Source of the DNA: Microcystis sp. T1-4
GTDB lineage: Bacteria > Cyanobacteriota > Cyanobacteriia > Cyanobacteriales > Microcystaceae
DNA: 32,237 bases
Assembly (NCBI RefSeq): GCF_000297435.1
Contig: NZ_CAIP01000019.1
Span: 1-32,237 of the forward strand
Direction: 5' to 3'
The notes beneath the pieces were generated by a model, which was not told the origin of the DNA, did not search any database, and saw nothing but the letters and a program-made list of their open reading frames with translations. Made by a program: the position numbers and the translations under genes. This document shows, piece by piece, positions 23,418 to 30,902 of this stretch (the stretch's first letter is position 1; each line of letters opens with the position of its first letter).

Positions 23418-25139
23418 TTACAATTCCTTGTCAAAACTGTATTTATCGCGAATTTGTCCGACAAAAAACTGTCCTTGTGATGGTGCAGACTGAAAGTCTT
23501 TATATACTGCCAAAGGTAGATCATGATAAAGATAGATACCACCGTGATTAAATTCCACTTTCAGAATTTTTTTGTCCTCATCGTAGTCAAAAGATTTAAT
23601 CGCTGTACTTTGACTTTTTAATAAGGGGAAAGCAATCACATCGCGAATACTGGCAGAATCGGTTAATAACATGATCAGGCGATCGATGCCAATTCCTAAG
23701 CCTCCCGTGGGGGGCATTCCGTATTCTAAAGCGGTTAAAAAGTCCTCATCAACGCCTTGGGCCTCTAAGTCTCCGGCCGCTTTTTTGAGTGCCTGTGCTT
23801 CCAATCTTTGCCGTTGATCGATGGGATCGGTTAACTCAGAAAAACTATTAGCTAATTCCCGTCCAACCACATATAATTCAAATCTTTCCACGAGGTCAGT
23901 TTTTGAGCGATGGGGTTTAGCTAAAGGGGAAATTTCCACGGGAAAATCTAGCACAAAAGTGGGCTGTATTAGGGTTTCTTCGACTTTTTGTTCAAAAGCT
24001 TCATTTAGGAGCTTACCGATGGTTTTACAGTCCTCTGGAACGCCAATACCGGCATTTTCTGCGGCAATACGAGCCGACTCGAAATCCTCAAAACTATTCA
24101 AGTCAACCCCAGTTATTTCTTGGACTAATTCGTGCATAGTCACTCGTCGCCAAGGGGGAGTTAGGTCAATTTCCCTGTCTTGATAGGTGATTTTCAGCGT
24201 ACCTAAAACATCTTGTGCAGCGTTAACAATAATGTTTTCGGTTAACTCCATCATGTCATAATAATCGGCGTAGGCCTGATAGATTTCGATGGAAGTAAAC
24301 TCAGGGTTATGTTTAGTAGAAACCCCTTCATTGCGAAAAATTCTGCCTAACTCAAAGACTTTTTCAAAACCACCGACTATTAATCTTTTTAGATGTAACT
24401 CGGTGGCAATGCGGAGATATAACTCCATCTCCAGCGTATTATGATAGGTGATAAACGGTCTAGCATCGGCTCCTCCCGCTTCACTTTGTAGCACGGGAGT
24501 TTCAATTTCAATAAAACCTTCTTGGTCTAAATATCTGCGAATAGCAGCGGTAATTTGGGCGCGACGGCGAAAAGTTTGTCGCACTTCGGGATTAACAATT
24601 AAATCCACATATCTTTGTCGATAACGTTTTTCTACATCGGTTAAACCGTGCCATTTATCCGGGAGAGGTAAGAGGGATTTGGTGAGAATTTCGTACTGAT
24701 TTACATAGATAGATAATTCGCCGCGTTCTGTGCGTTTAATTGTGCCTTTTGCGCCTAAAATATCGCCTGTATCGGTTAGTTTAATCACCGTGTTAAAGGC
24801 ATTCGGCACGGCGGCCATGGTTTCACTAATGCGTTTTTTATCGAGGTATAATTGAATCGTTCCCGTTTCATCTTGCAGGTTAAAAAAGGCTAGTTTACCC
24901 ATGATTCTTCGGGCAATAATCCGACCAGCAATCGCCACTTCTGTGCTAATTTCTTCTCCCGGTGCTAAGTCAGCGTACTGCTCTTGTAGTTGTTGAGCGT
25001 GAGCGGTAGATTTCCACTGATAAGCGTAGGGATTTAAGCCAGCTTTTTGCAATCCTGCCACTTTTTCTAAACGAGCGGCCCGGATTTCTTCGAGGGTAGA
25101 GGAGGGTTGATTTTCAGGATTTTGTGCTTGAGATGCCAT
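23418..25139 (-). CDS. lysS: Lysyl-tRNA synthetase (class II) with C-terminal KTSC domain
   Basis: A 573-residue enzyme that charges tRNA-Lys. The N-terminal OB-fold anticodon-binding domain is at about 65-155. The class II core has motif 1 near YVDLIVNPEVRQTFRRRAQI, motif 2 in FELGRIFRNEGVSTKHNPEFT (about 262-282) and motif 3 in GGLGIGIDRLIMLLTD (479-494). The synthetase proper ends near residue 508. Residues 511-570 are an added KTSC domain (IKSFDYDEDKKILKVEF, the central YLY at 536-538 and SQGQFFVGQIRDKYSF). KTSC is named after this position on LysRS and has been proposed to bind RNA. The gene is flanked by inverted heptamer arrays on both sides. Confidence 0.96.
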   Translation of the reverse strand: MASQAQNPENQPSSTLEEIRAARLEKVAGLQKAGLNPYAYQWKSTAHAQQLQEQYADLAPGEEISTEVAIAGRIIARRIMGKLAFFNLQDETGTIQLYLDKKRISETMAAVPNAFNTVIKLTDTGDILGAKGTIKRTERGELSIYVNQYEILTKSLLPLPDKWHGLTDVEKRYRQRYVDLIVNPEVRQTFRRRAQITAAIRRYLDQEGFIEIETPVLQSEAGGADARPFITYHNTLEMELYLRIATELHLKRLIVGGFEKVFELGRIFRNEGVSTKHNPEFTSIEIYQAYADYYDMMELTENIIVNAAQDVLGTLKITYQDREIDLTPPWRRVTMHELVQEITGVDLNSFEDFESARIAAENAGIGVPEDCKTIGKLLNEAFEQKVEETLIQPTFVLDFPVEISPLAKPHRSKTDLVERFELYVVGRELANSFSELTDPIDQRQRLEAQALKKAAGDLEAQGVDEDFLTALEYGMPPTGGLGIGIDRLIMLLTDSASIRDVIAFPLLKSQSTAIKSFDYDEDKKILKVEFNHGGIYLYHDLPLAVYKDFQSAPSQGQFFVGQIRDKYSFDKEL

Positions 25140-25190
25140 CGTTTTCTAAGAGGAACAATTCTGGGGAATTTTTTAGGTGTTGGGGATTTC

Positions 25191-25242
25191 AGTTATCAGT
25201 TATCAGTTATCAGTTATCAGTTATCAGTTATCAGTTATCAGT
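25191..25242 (+). repeat. Perfect heptamer array (AGTTATC)n, about 7 copies
   Basis: The reverse complement of the 23297 unit. It is followed by degenerate TTTACTG units to about 25261 and lies 52 bases upstream of lysS and just past the 3' end of the coiled-coil gene. Confidence 0.95.
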
Positions 25243-25267
25243 TTACTGTTTACTGTTCACTGAAAAA

Positions 25268-25837
25268 TTATCGTCCCATTTCTCGCTTTAATTTTTTCAA
25301 TTCTTCTTCCATTTCCCATTCTTTAAATTTTAGATCGAGATTATCGTAGTTCGAGCGCTGATAGTCCGATTCTTGGGGTTGATCCCAAAAAGTGGTTTCC
25401 CAGTCACGGGACTGATTTTTAGGGGCTTTTTCGGCTTTAATTTGCACTTCTTGACGACGTTGTTGGACTTGTTGCAGTAACTCTTGGGATTGAGTCAGAC
25501 GTTTTTTCACCCCTTCCATCCGTCCCCAAAGTTGATTACCCTCACGGAAGAGGGCTGCCTCGCGTTCACTAGCAGCCTTAACCAAGTCCTGCCGTCCAGC
25601 AGCCTTAGCCTTATCAATTCTAGCGTGCCAAGTTTGGATATCTTGGGCAGTGGCCAAAATTTGCTGTTCGAGACGTTGACGCTCATTTTCTAGGGCGGTA
25701 ATCAGTTTAGCAGTATCGCGCTCCTGTTCGCACAGTTGTTCCACCAGCGCCTGTAATTCTAATTGGGGATGACTTCTGAGAAATTCTTCCAGTTGGGTTT
25801 CAAGAAAGCGACTGACATCATCAAATAGATTGCCCAT
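25268..25837 (-). CDS. Cyanobacterial coiled-coil protein of unknown function
   Basis: A 189-residue soluble protein. It begins MGNLFDDVSRFLETQLEEFL, and residues 40-140 are a long heptad-patterned coiled coil rich in Gln, Glu and Leu (LENERQRLEQQILATAQDI, then GVKKRLTQSQELLQQVQQR). The C-terminal 45 residues are charged and contain WETTFWDQPQE, ending LKKLKREMGR. It resembles a conserved cyanobacterial family loosely similar to PspA-like coiled coils; no function is known to me. It lies upstream of lysS on the same strand, separated by the heptamer array. Confidence 0.85.
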   Translation of the reverse strand: MGNLFDDVSRFLETQLEEFLRSHPQLELQALVEQLCEQERDTAKLITALENERQRLEQQILATAQDIQTWHARIDKAKAAGRQDLVKAASEREAALFREGNQLWGRMEGVKKRLTQSQELLQQVQQRRQEVQIKAEKAPKNQSRDWETTFWDQPQESDYQRSNYDNLDLKFKEWEMEEELKKLKREMGR

Positions 25838-25927
25838 CTGTGCAGTATCCTAAATTTGCAATTAAAGTCTAGGAGCGATTTTAATCCCCCTCTTTTTAGC
25901 ATAGGCTAGATCAACCCTAGATTTAAA

Positions 25928-26152
25928 TAGGGGCTGCTGAAAAAGTTTGTTGGTGGGGTTAGGAGTCAGGAGTCAGTAGCCAGTCGTTTCAGGCTTTGTT
26001 GTCCTCTTTTTTTTGTACCAGTTTGTGTACTTAAGTAAGGATAATACAAGGTTTTTGAAGGTCTTAATCCTATTTTCGCAGCATGAACGTCGGATTTTAG
26101 CAGGTCAAAAGCCTTATTTTAAAAGGGTTTTACCATTATTCAGCAAGACCTA
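25928..26152 (+). mobile_element. Probable non-autonomous element (MITE-like), 225 bases
   Basis: The left end TAGGGGCTGCTGAAAAAG and the right end, read in reverse complement as TAGGTCTTGCTGAATAAT, are imperfect terminal inverted repeats (13 of the first 15 bases agree). The interior has no ORF. The left end continues into TTTGTTGGTGGGG and TTAGGAGTCAGGAG, shared with 2267 and, inverted, with 30150. The parent transposase is not in the window and I do not name its family. The rest of the 25838-26269 gap shows nothing else clear. Confidence 0.55.
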
Positions 26153-26269
26153 AATATATTTGGAAAAAGTAGTACAAAAATGTTATTCGGTTGTGGGTTA
26201 GGCAGGGGGAAACCCGTATAATAAAACTAGAGTAATATTTCCTGAAACCCTCTTAATTGTTTGACTTAA

Positions 26270-27184
26270 GTGACAACTTCACCAGCTTGGACAGAACGCA
26301 TCGGTTATCAACGGGATTGGGTGTGGCGCGGTTGGCAAATTCGTTATAGTTTTATGCCGGCAAAAAACCCCCAAGATGTCGATAATCCCCCTTTAATTTT
26401 ACTGCACGGATTTGGAGCGGCGATCGAACATTGGCGCCATAATATTCCTATCCTCAGCCAAAATCATCGAGTTTATGCGGTAGATTTATTAGGTTTTGGT
26501 GGTTCGCGCAAAGTGCAGGTTCCCTATACCGTTAATCTCTGGGTGGAACAGATACACGATTTCTGGCAAACTTTTATCAATAGACCGGTGGTATTAGTGG
26601 GAAATTCGATCGGTTCTTTAGTTAGTATGGCCCTAGGGGGTAAATACCCAGAAATGGTAGCCGGATTAGTTATGCTCAGTTTACCCGATGTCAGCCGTCG
26701 GCGGGAAATGATCGCCGATTGGTTATTAAATATCGTCACTCCCATCGAAAACTTTTTCACTTCTCCTTGGCTATTAAAACCGATTTTTTACTATCTGCGT
26801 CGTCCGCAAGTCTTGAAAAAATGGACAGGAATCGCCTACGAAGACAAGAAAGCAGTCAGCGACGAATTAGTACAAATTATCGCCGCCCCAACCTTAGATG
26901 AGGGGGCAGCCGAGGCCTTTATTTCCCTAGCACAAGCTGTCAATCATCCCGAATATTGTCCACCAGCAAAGTTAATTTTACCACGCTTAGAAATCCCGAT
27001 TTTATTATGTTGGGGCAAGCAAGATCGGATGGTTCCCGTCCAGTTAGCTCAGGGTTTTGTCTTCCTTAATCCTAGGATTAAATATGTAGAATTTGACCGG
27101 GCCGGTCATTGTTTACAGGATGAATGTCCTGACCGTTTTAACCCAATTTTATTGGAGTGGCTAGAATCTGTCCCTGTTCTTTGA
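26270..27184 (+). CDS. Alpha/beta hydrolase
   Basis: A 304-residue enzyme of the alpha/beta-hydrolase fold. The start is GTG at 26270, as an in-frame stop precedes it. The oxyanion HG lies in LILLHGFGAAIEHW (46-47), the nucleophile elbow is VGNSIGS (Ser 113), the acid is Asp 252 in CWGKQDRMVP and the base is His 280 in AGHCLQDE, so the triad is complete. There is no signal peptide. The cap region (155-235) is long and helical. Relatives include epoxide hydrolases, haloalkane dehalogenases and chlorophyll dephytylases; the substrate cannot be assigned. ispG follows within 35 bases, so the two may share a transcript. Confidence 0.92.
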   Translation: MTTSPAWTERIGYQRDWVWRGWQIRYSFMPAKNPQDVDNPPLILLHGFGAAIEHWRHNIPILSQNHRVYAVDLLGFGGSRKVQVPYTVNLWVEQIHDFWQTFINRPVVLVGNSIGSLVSMALGGKYPEMVAGLVMLSLPDVSRRREMIADWLLNIVTPIENFFTSPWLLKPIFYYLRRPQVLKKWTGIAYEDKKAVSDELVQIIAAPTLDEGAAEAFISLAQAVNHPEYCPPAKLILPRLEIPILLCWGKQDRMVPVQLAQGFVFLNPRIKYVEFDRAGHCLQDECPDRFNPILLEWLESVPVL

Positions 27185-27218
27185 GAGAATAGGGAGAGTG
27201 ATTGTTGGTGATAGTCCT

Positions 27219-28439
27219 ATGCAAACCTTGGAATCGACGCTCAAACCCCCCGCAACTGCCTCCGAATTCGACACCACGATTCACCGACGCAAAACCCGTC
27301 CCGTCCGGGTAGGTAGCGTTACCATCGGTGGTGGTCATCCCGTGGTCGTGCAGTCGATGATTAACGAGGATACCCTTGATATAGATGGTTCCGTGGCCGG
27401 TATCCGTCGCCTCCATGAAATCGGCTGTGAAATTGTCCGCGTCACCGTGCCGAGTCTGGCCCACGCCACCGCCTTGGCTAAAATTAGGGAAAAACTGCTC
27501 GCCACCTATCAACCCGTGCCGTTAGTAGCCGACGTACATCACAACGGCATGAAAATCGCCCTAGAAGTGGCCAAACACGTCGATAAAGTGCGGATTAACC
27601 CCGGTTTGTACGTTTTCGAGAAACCGAAAGCCGACCGCAGCGAGTACAGTCAAGCAGAATTTGATGAAATTGGCGAAAAAATTGCCGAAACCCTGAAACC
27701 TTTGGTGATTTCCCTGCGAGATCAAGATAAAGCGATGCGAATCGGCGTTAACCACGGTTCTCTGGCCGAAAGAATGCTCTTTACCTACGGCGACACCCCC
27801 GAAGGAATGGTACAGTCGGCTTTAGAATTTATCCGCATCTGCGAATCCCTCGATTTTCGCAATCTGGTGGTTTCCCTGAAAGCTTCCCGCGTGCCGGTGA
27901 TGGTGGCCGCCTATCGTCTCATGGTTAAGCGCATGGACGAGTTAGGTATGGATTATCCCCTGCATTTGGGGGTTACTGAGGCAGGAGATGGGGAATACGG
28001 ACGAATTAAATCCACTGCCGGGATTGCCACTCTCTTAGCAGACGGTATTGGTGATACGATTCGCGTTTCTCTGACGGAAGCTCCCGAAAAGGAAATTCCC
28101 GTCTGTTACAGCATTCTCCAGGCCCTGGGACTACGGAAAACCATGGTCGAATACGTTGCCTGTCCTTCCTGTGGTCGCACTCTTTTTAATTTAGAAGATG
28201 TCCTGCAGCAAGTGCGTGCAGCGACTAAACACCTCACCGGACTCGATATCGCCGTTATGGGTTGTATTGTCAATGGACCGGGAGAAATGGCCGACGCAGA
28301 CTATGGTTATGTGGGGAAACAGGCCGGTTATATTGCCCTTTATCGCGGTCGCGAGGAAATTAAACGAGTCCCCGAAAGTGAAGGTGTAACCGAGTTGATT
28401 AATTTAATTAAAGCCGATGGCCGTTGGGTAGAACCTTAA
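27219..28439 (+). CDS. ispG: 4-Hydroxy-3-methylbut-2-en-1-yl diphosphate synthase
   Basis: IspG (GcpE), the iron-sulfur enzyme of the MEP pathway. It converts methylerythritol cyclodiphosphate to HMBPP, feeding carotenoids, chlorophyll phytol and quinones; in cyanobacteria the electrons come from ferredoxin. The N-terminal TIM-barrel part has VVVQSMINEDTLD, and the C-terminal part has the [4Fe-4S] ligands in CPSCGRT and GCIVNGPGE. It is 406 residues from ATG 27219 (MQTLEST); a GTG at 27198 would add seven residues but sits only 1 base after AGGGAG, which is too close. A hairpin follows the stop. hisC is next on the same strand but has its own -10. Confidence 0.97.
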   Translation: MQTLESTLKPPATASEFDTTIHRRKTRPVRVGSVTIGGGHPVVVQSMINEDTLDIDGSVAGIRRLHEIGCEIVRVTVPSLAHATALAKIREKLLATYQPVPLVADVHHNGMKIALEVAKHVDKVRINPGLYVFEKPKADRSEYSQAEFDEIGEKIAETLKPLVISLRDQDKAMRIGVNHGSLAERMLFTYGDTPEGMVQSALEFIRICESLDFRNLVVSLKASRVPVMVAAYRLMVKRMDELGMDYPLHLGVTEAGDGEYGRIKSTAGIATLLADGIGDTIRVSLTEAPEKEIPVCYSILQALGLRKTMVEYVACPSCGRTLFNLEDVLQQVRAATKHLTGLDIAVMGCIVNGPGEMADADYGYVGKQAGYIALYRGREEIKRVPESEGVTELINLIKADGRWVEP

Positions 28440-28454
28440 TTAGTTTTACCGGTA

Positions 28455-28477
28455 GGGGTTGACATCTGTTCAACCCC
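28455..28477 (+). terminator. Hairpin after ispG, possible terminator
   Basis: GGGGTTGA CATCTGT TCAACCCC forms a perfect 8-base stem with a 7-base loop, 16 bases after the ispG stop. No U-run follows, so it may stabilise the 3' end instead of terminating. Confidence 0.5.
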
Positions 28478-28498
28478 CGATCATCGGCGAGGATTTGT

Positions 28499-28504
28499 TA
28501 TAAT
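28499..28504 (+). promoter_or_regulatory. -10 element for hisC
   Basis: A TATAAT 37 bases before the hisC ATG. No convincing -35 at 16-18 bases (CCCGAT there). It suggests hisC is transcribed separately from ispG. Confidence 0.45.
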
Positions 28505-28540
28505 GGAAAGCTTGCTAGAAATTGCCGACCCAGAGAGTCC

Positions 28541-29587
28541 ATGCTACCTACACGCGATTGTGTTCGTCAAACCCCCGCTTACACTCCGGGAGAACAGCCC
28601 CAAACTGCGGGATTTACCAAACTTAACACCAATGAGAATCCCTATCCCCCACCGGCGGAAATTTTTGCCCACCTGCCAGAGCAATTAGAGAAAGTCCGAC
28701 TCTATCCCGATCCTATCTCCAAAGAGTTACGGCAAACGGCGGCGGAATTATACGGCATCACAGCTGATCAGATAATCGCGGGTAATGGCTCCGATGATAT
28801 CCTTAATATCGCCCTGCGAACTTTTGTTAACCCTTGCGAAAGTGTCGCTTTTTTGGATTTAACCTATTCCCTTTACGAGACAATTGCCCGGGTACACGGG
28901 GCAAATATTATCGAATTTCCCACTAATGATAAATTTGAATTAGCAGGACCGATTATTTGTCCGGAAGCGAAATTAATTTTTCTAGCTTCTCCTAATCCTC
29001 CCCTCGGTAAACATCTTGATCGCGACTATTTAGAAGCAACCTGTGCTAATGCCTCGGGATTGGTATTAATTGATGAAGCTTATGTGGATTTTAGTGATGA
29101 CAATCATCTCGATTTTCTCTCCCGTTACGATAATGTCATCATTAGTCGCACTATGTCGAAAAGTTATAGTTTAGCGGGGTTAAGAGTCGGTTTCGGTTTT
29201 GCTTCCAGGGCAATTATCGAACAGATGGATAAGGTGCGTGATTCCTATAATTTAGATCGCATCGCTCAAACTTTAGCCACAGCAGCTTTAAAACACCATA
29301 ATTATTTTGAGCAAGTTTGGCAAAAAGTCTGTCAAACCCGCAGCCGTTTAATTACTTCTCTGCGCGAGTTGGGATTTATTGTTTTTGACTCGGAAGCTAA
29401 TTTTATCCTCGCTTCTCCCCCGCACATTAGTGCCAGTGAGTTATATAATCAACTGAAAGAGCGTCAGATATTAGTGCGATATTTTAAACATCCTCGCATT
29501 CAGAATTATGTGCGGATTTCTATCGGGACTGATGGGGAGATTGATCGCCTTTTATCTGCTATTCAAGAGATTATGGGAACAAATTAA
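28541..29587 (+). CDS. hisC: Histidinol-phosphate aminotransferase
   Basis: A PLP-dependent class I/II aminotransferase of 348 residues, acting in histidine synthesis (imidazole-acetol phosphate to histidinol phosphate). The N-terminal KLNTNENPYPPP substrate-lid motif is typical of HisC. GNGSDD (81-86) binds the cofactor phosphate, PNPPLGK (151-157) replaces the usual PNxPTG, IDEAYVDF follows, and Lys 207 in MSKSYSLAGLRVGF is the Schiff-base residue. The C-terminal RISIGT is also present. Start MLPTRDCVRQ at ATG 28541. No other his genes are nearby, as is usual in cyanobacteria, where the pathway is scattered. Confidence 0.95.
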   Translation: MLPTRDCVRQTPAYTPGEQPQTAGFTKLNTNENPYPPPAEIFAHLPEQLEKVRLYPDPISKELRQTAAELYGITADQIIAGNGSDDILNIALRTFVNPCESVAFLDLTYSLYETIARVHGANIIEFPTNDKFELAGPIICPEAKLIFLASPNPPLGKHLDRDYLEATCANASGLVLIDEAYVDFSDDNHLDFLSRYDNVIISRTMSKSYSLAGLRVGFGFASRAIIEQMDKVRDSYNLDRIAQTLATAALKHHNYFEQVWQKVCQTRSRLITSLRELGFIVFDSEANFILASPPHISASELYNQLKERQILVRYFKHPRIQNYVRISIGTDGEIDRLLSAIQEIMGTN

Positions 29588-29688
29588 TCTCTATTTTAGT
29601 CAAGCTTTTATTAGTACTTTAAACCCTGATAATTCCGAGAAAAAAAGGCTAGATCGAGCGGAACAAAGCATCGACAAACAAGGGTCTA

Positions 29689-29961
29689 ATGTCCTGTTGT
29701 TTCTCCCGATTACTAGCCTTGGCTATTAAGATTATTAGTCCAACAAAAGGATTAAATACTAGCGCACAAATTTTTGAACTTATGCAATTTTATCCGCAAG
29801 GAATCACAGTTCAAGAATTGAGTGAGCGCCTAAATCGTCCCGTTTCTATGCTCAATCTTTGTCTAAAATCTTTGGTCGCTTCTAAAAAAATCGTGGCCAG
29901 AAAAAATCATAATCAGTGGGTTTATACTAGACCTCTTGTAAACATCAAAAATTGTTGTTAG
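29689..29961 (+). CDS. Small winged-helix-like protein
   Basis: A 90-residue ORF. Residues 24-82 read like a winged helix: a helix (TSAQIFELMQFYPQ), then GITVQELSERLNRPVSMLNLCLKSLVASKKIV and a strand pair ending NHNQWVYTR. This is the pattern of a small MarR/IclR-like DNA-binding domain. The first 20 residues (MSCCFSRLLALAIKIISPTK) are odd, and the true start may be further in. The gene lies between hisC and a cluster of repeats, so it may be a fragment of a larger gene. Function unknown. Confidence 0.5.
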   Translation: MSCCFSRLLALAIKIISPTKGLNTSAQIFELMQFYPQGITVQELSERLNRPVSMLNLCLKSLVASKKIVARKNHNQWVYTRPLVNIKNCC

Positions 29962-30057
29962 GGTTAGGAGTCATTCCCGATGAAAAAATTTTCACCCCCA
30001 CAGATGAAAGAGGTTTCCTTCCCTACACCCCACACCCGTTCGGACCCTGGCTTGAGA

Positions 30058-30145
30058 TTTCGGACGTTCGGCGGGCTCAGTCGAGCGGACGGTGAGCCTG
30101 TCGAACCGCCGCGTGAGCTTTTGTCGAACGCTGAGCTCACGGCCA
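30058..30145. repeat. GC-rich REP-like palindrome cluster
   Basis: Several variants of the TTCGACA(A/G)GCTCA palindromic motif: GGTGAGCCTGTCGAACC (30091-30107) and a hairpin CGTGAGCT (30112-30119) with AGCTCACG (30134-30141) around TTTGTCGAACGCTG. The stretch is far richer in GC than its surroundings. Similar motifs occur as intergenic repeats in many high-GC bacteria. Confidence 0.65.
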
Positions 30146-30149
30146 AAGC

Positions 30150-30191
30150 CTGACTCCTAACCCCACCAACAAACTTTTTCAGCAGACCCTA
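30150..30191 (-). repeat. Element end, inverted copy of 25928-25965
   Basis: Read on the minus strand: TTAGGGTCTGCTGAAAAAG, then TTTGTTGGTGGGG and TTAGGAGTCAGG. It matches the left end at 25928 almost exactly. The other end of this copy was not found, so it may be a lone end. Together with the REP cluster and the intron remnant, it fills the 29962-30902 gap. Confidence 0.65.
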
Positions 30192-30284
30192 AGTAGTCGG
30201 ACATAAATTCTGTTGTCTATCTTAAGAAATGTAAATTGCCGCAATTCTTACTGACTCACGACTTGAAAGAGGGTGTAGGGTGTG

Positions 30285-30765
30285 GTGCGATTCGTTGGCT
30301 AGAAACTAGACGGTAAGACGTTTAGAGGATTAGCCGCTTGGTAAATGTAGTACCTTGATAAGGTTATAACCCCACAGGTGCGGGTTAGTAATAACCTTAG
30401 TCCTGTCCTCTAGATGCCTAGAGTGGCGCCATTTCCTGCTGCTTTAGACTTGGTACATCTGAGGTAGTGATACTAAATCCGTTGAGTATAGGCTACTTAT
30501 GAGGACAGGCAAAAGGCAATAGGCAAAAGAGGTAATAGATAATCAGTTTTTAATAACCGGATTTAGTATGAGTCTGCCCGTTCTGGGCAGTAGGAAACCA
30601 TCCACAAGTCAATAGAGGGAGAGGATGCCCTTAAAAGGCAAGGCTTTGAGTAACATCAAAGATATGCTAACAAAGGGTTGGTAGCGACAATTGGCGATGC
30701 CTCTGGGTATTCTGGTTCGACTGACTTTCAGGCTAGAAAGCTCTATTGAAGGAACAACCTTTTTG
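30285..30765 (+). mobile_element. 5' part of a group II intron, no reverse transcriptase
   Basis: It begins GTGCGATTCG, matching the group II 5' consensus GUGYG. It continues with stretches I recall from cyanobacterial group II introns: GGTAAGACGTT, TTAGCCGCTT, AATGTAGTACCTT, CCCCACAGGTGCGGGTTAGT and, near the end, GCTCTATTGAAGGAACAACC. Long-range helices are visible: TACTAAATCCG (30471) with CGGATTTAGTA (30558), and CTGCCC (30574) with GGGCAG (30585). Where the intron-encoded protein should start there is no ORF, and no domain V (GAGCCGU...GAAA...) is found before 30903. It is therefore a truncated remnant, probably unable to splice by itself. Recognition is by pattern memory and unverified by a covariance model. 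Confidence 0.6.
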
Positions 30766-30902
30766 TCTTAGCCCTAATTGGAGCCTATCATATTTTCAGG
30801 CTTGGCGGTGCCAACTTTGGCATCGGGACTGCCTCCTGCCTTTTGCCTTCAGCAACTGATCACCGATAAAAAGCCCAAATATTGACTATTTTTAGGCGTT
30901 TT

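Noticed and set aside
27138..27512. Minus-strand frame of 124 codons across the hydrolase end and ispG start
   Set aside because: It is antisense to two certain genes and has no recognisable domain.
30285..30765. RNase P RNA, tmRNA or 6S RNA
   Set aside because: None of the conserved cores of those RNAs are present; the 5' GTGCG and the domain I-like blocks fit a group II intron better.
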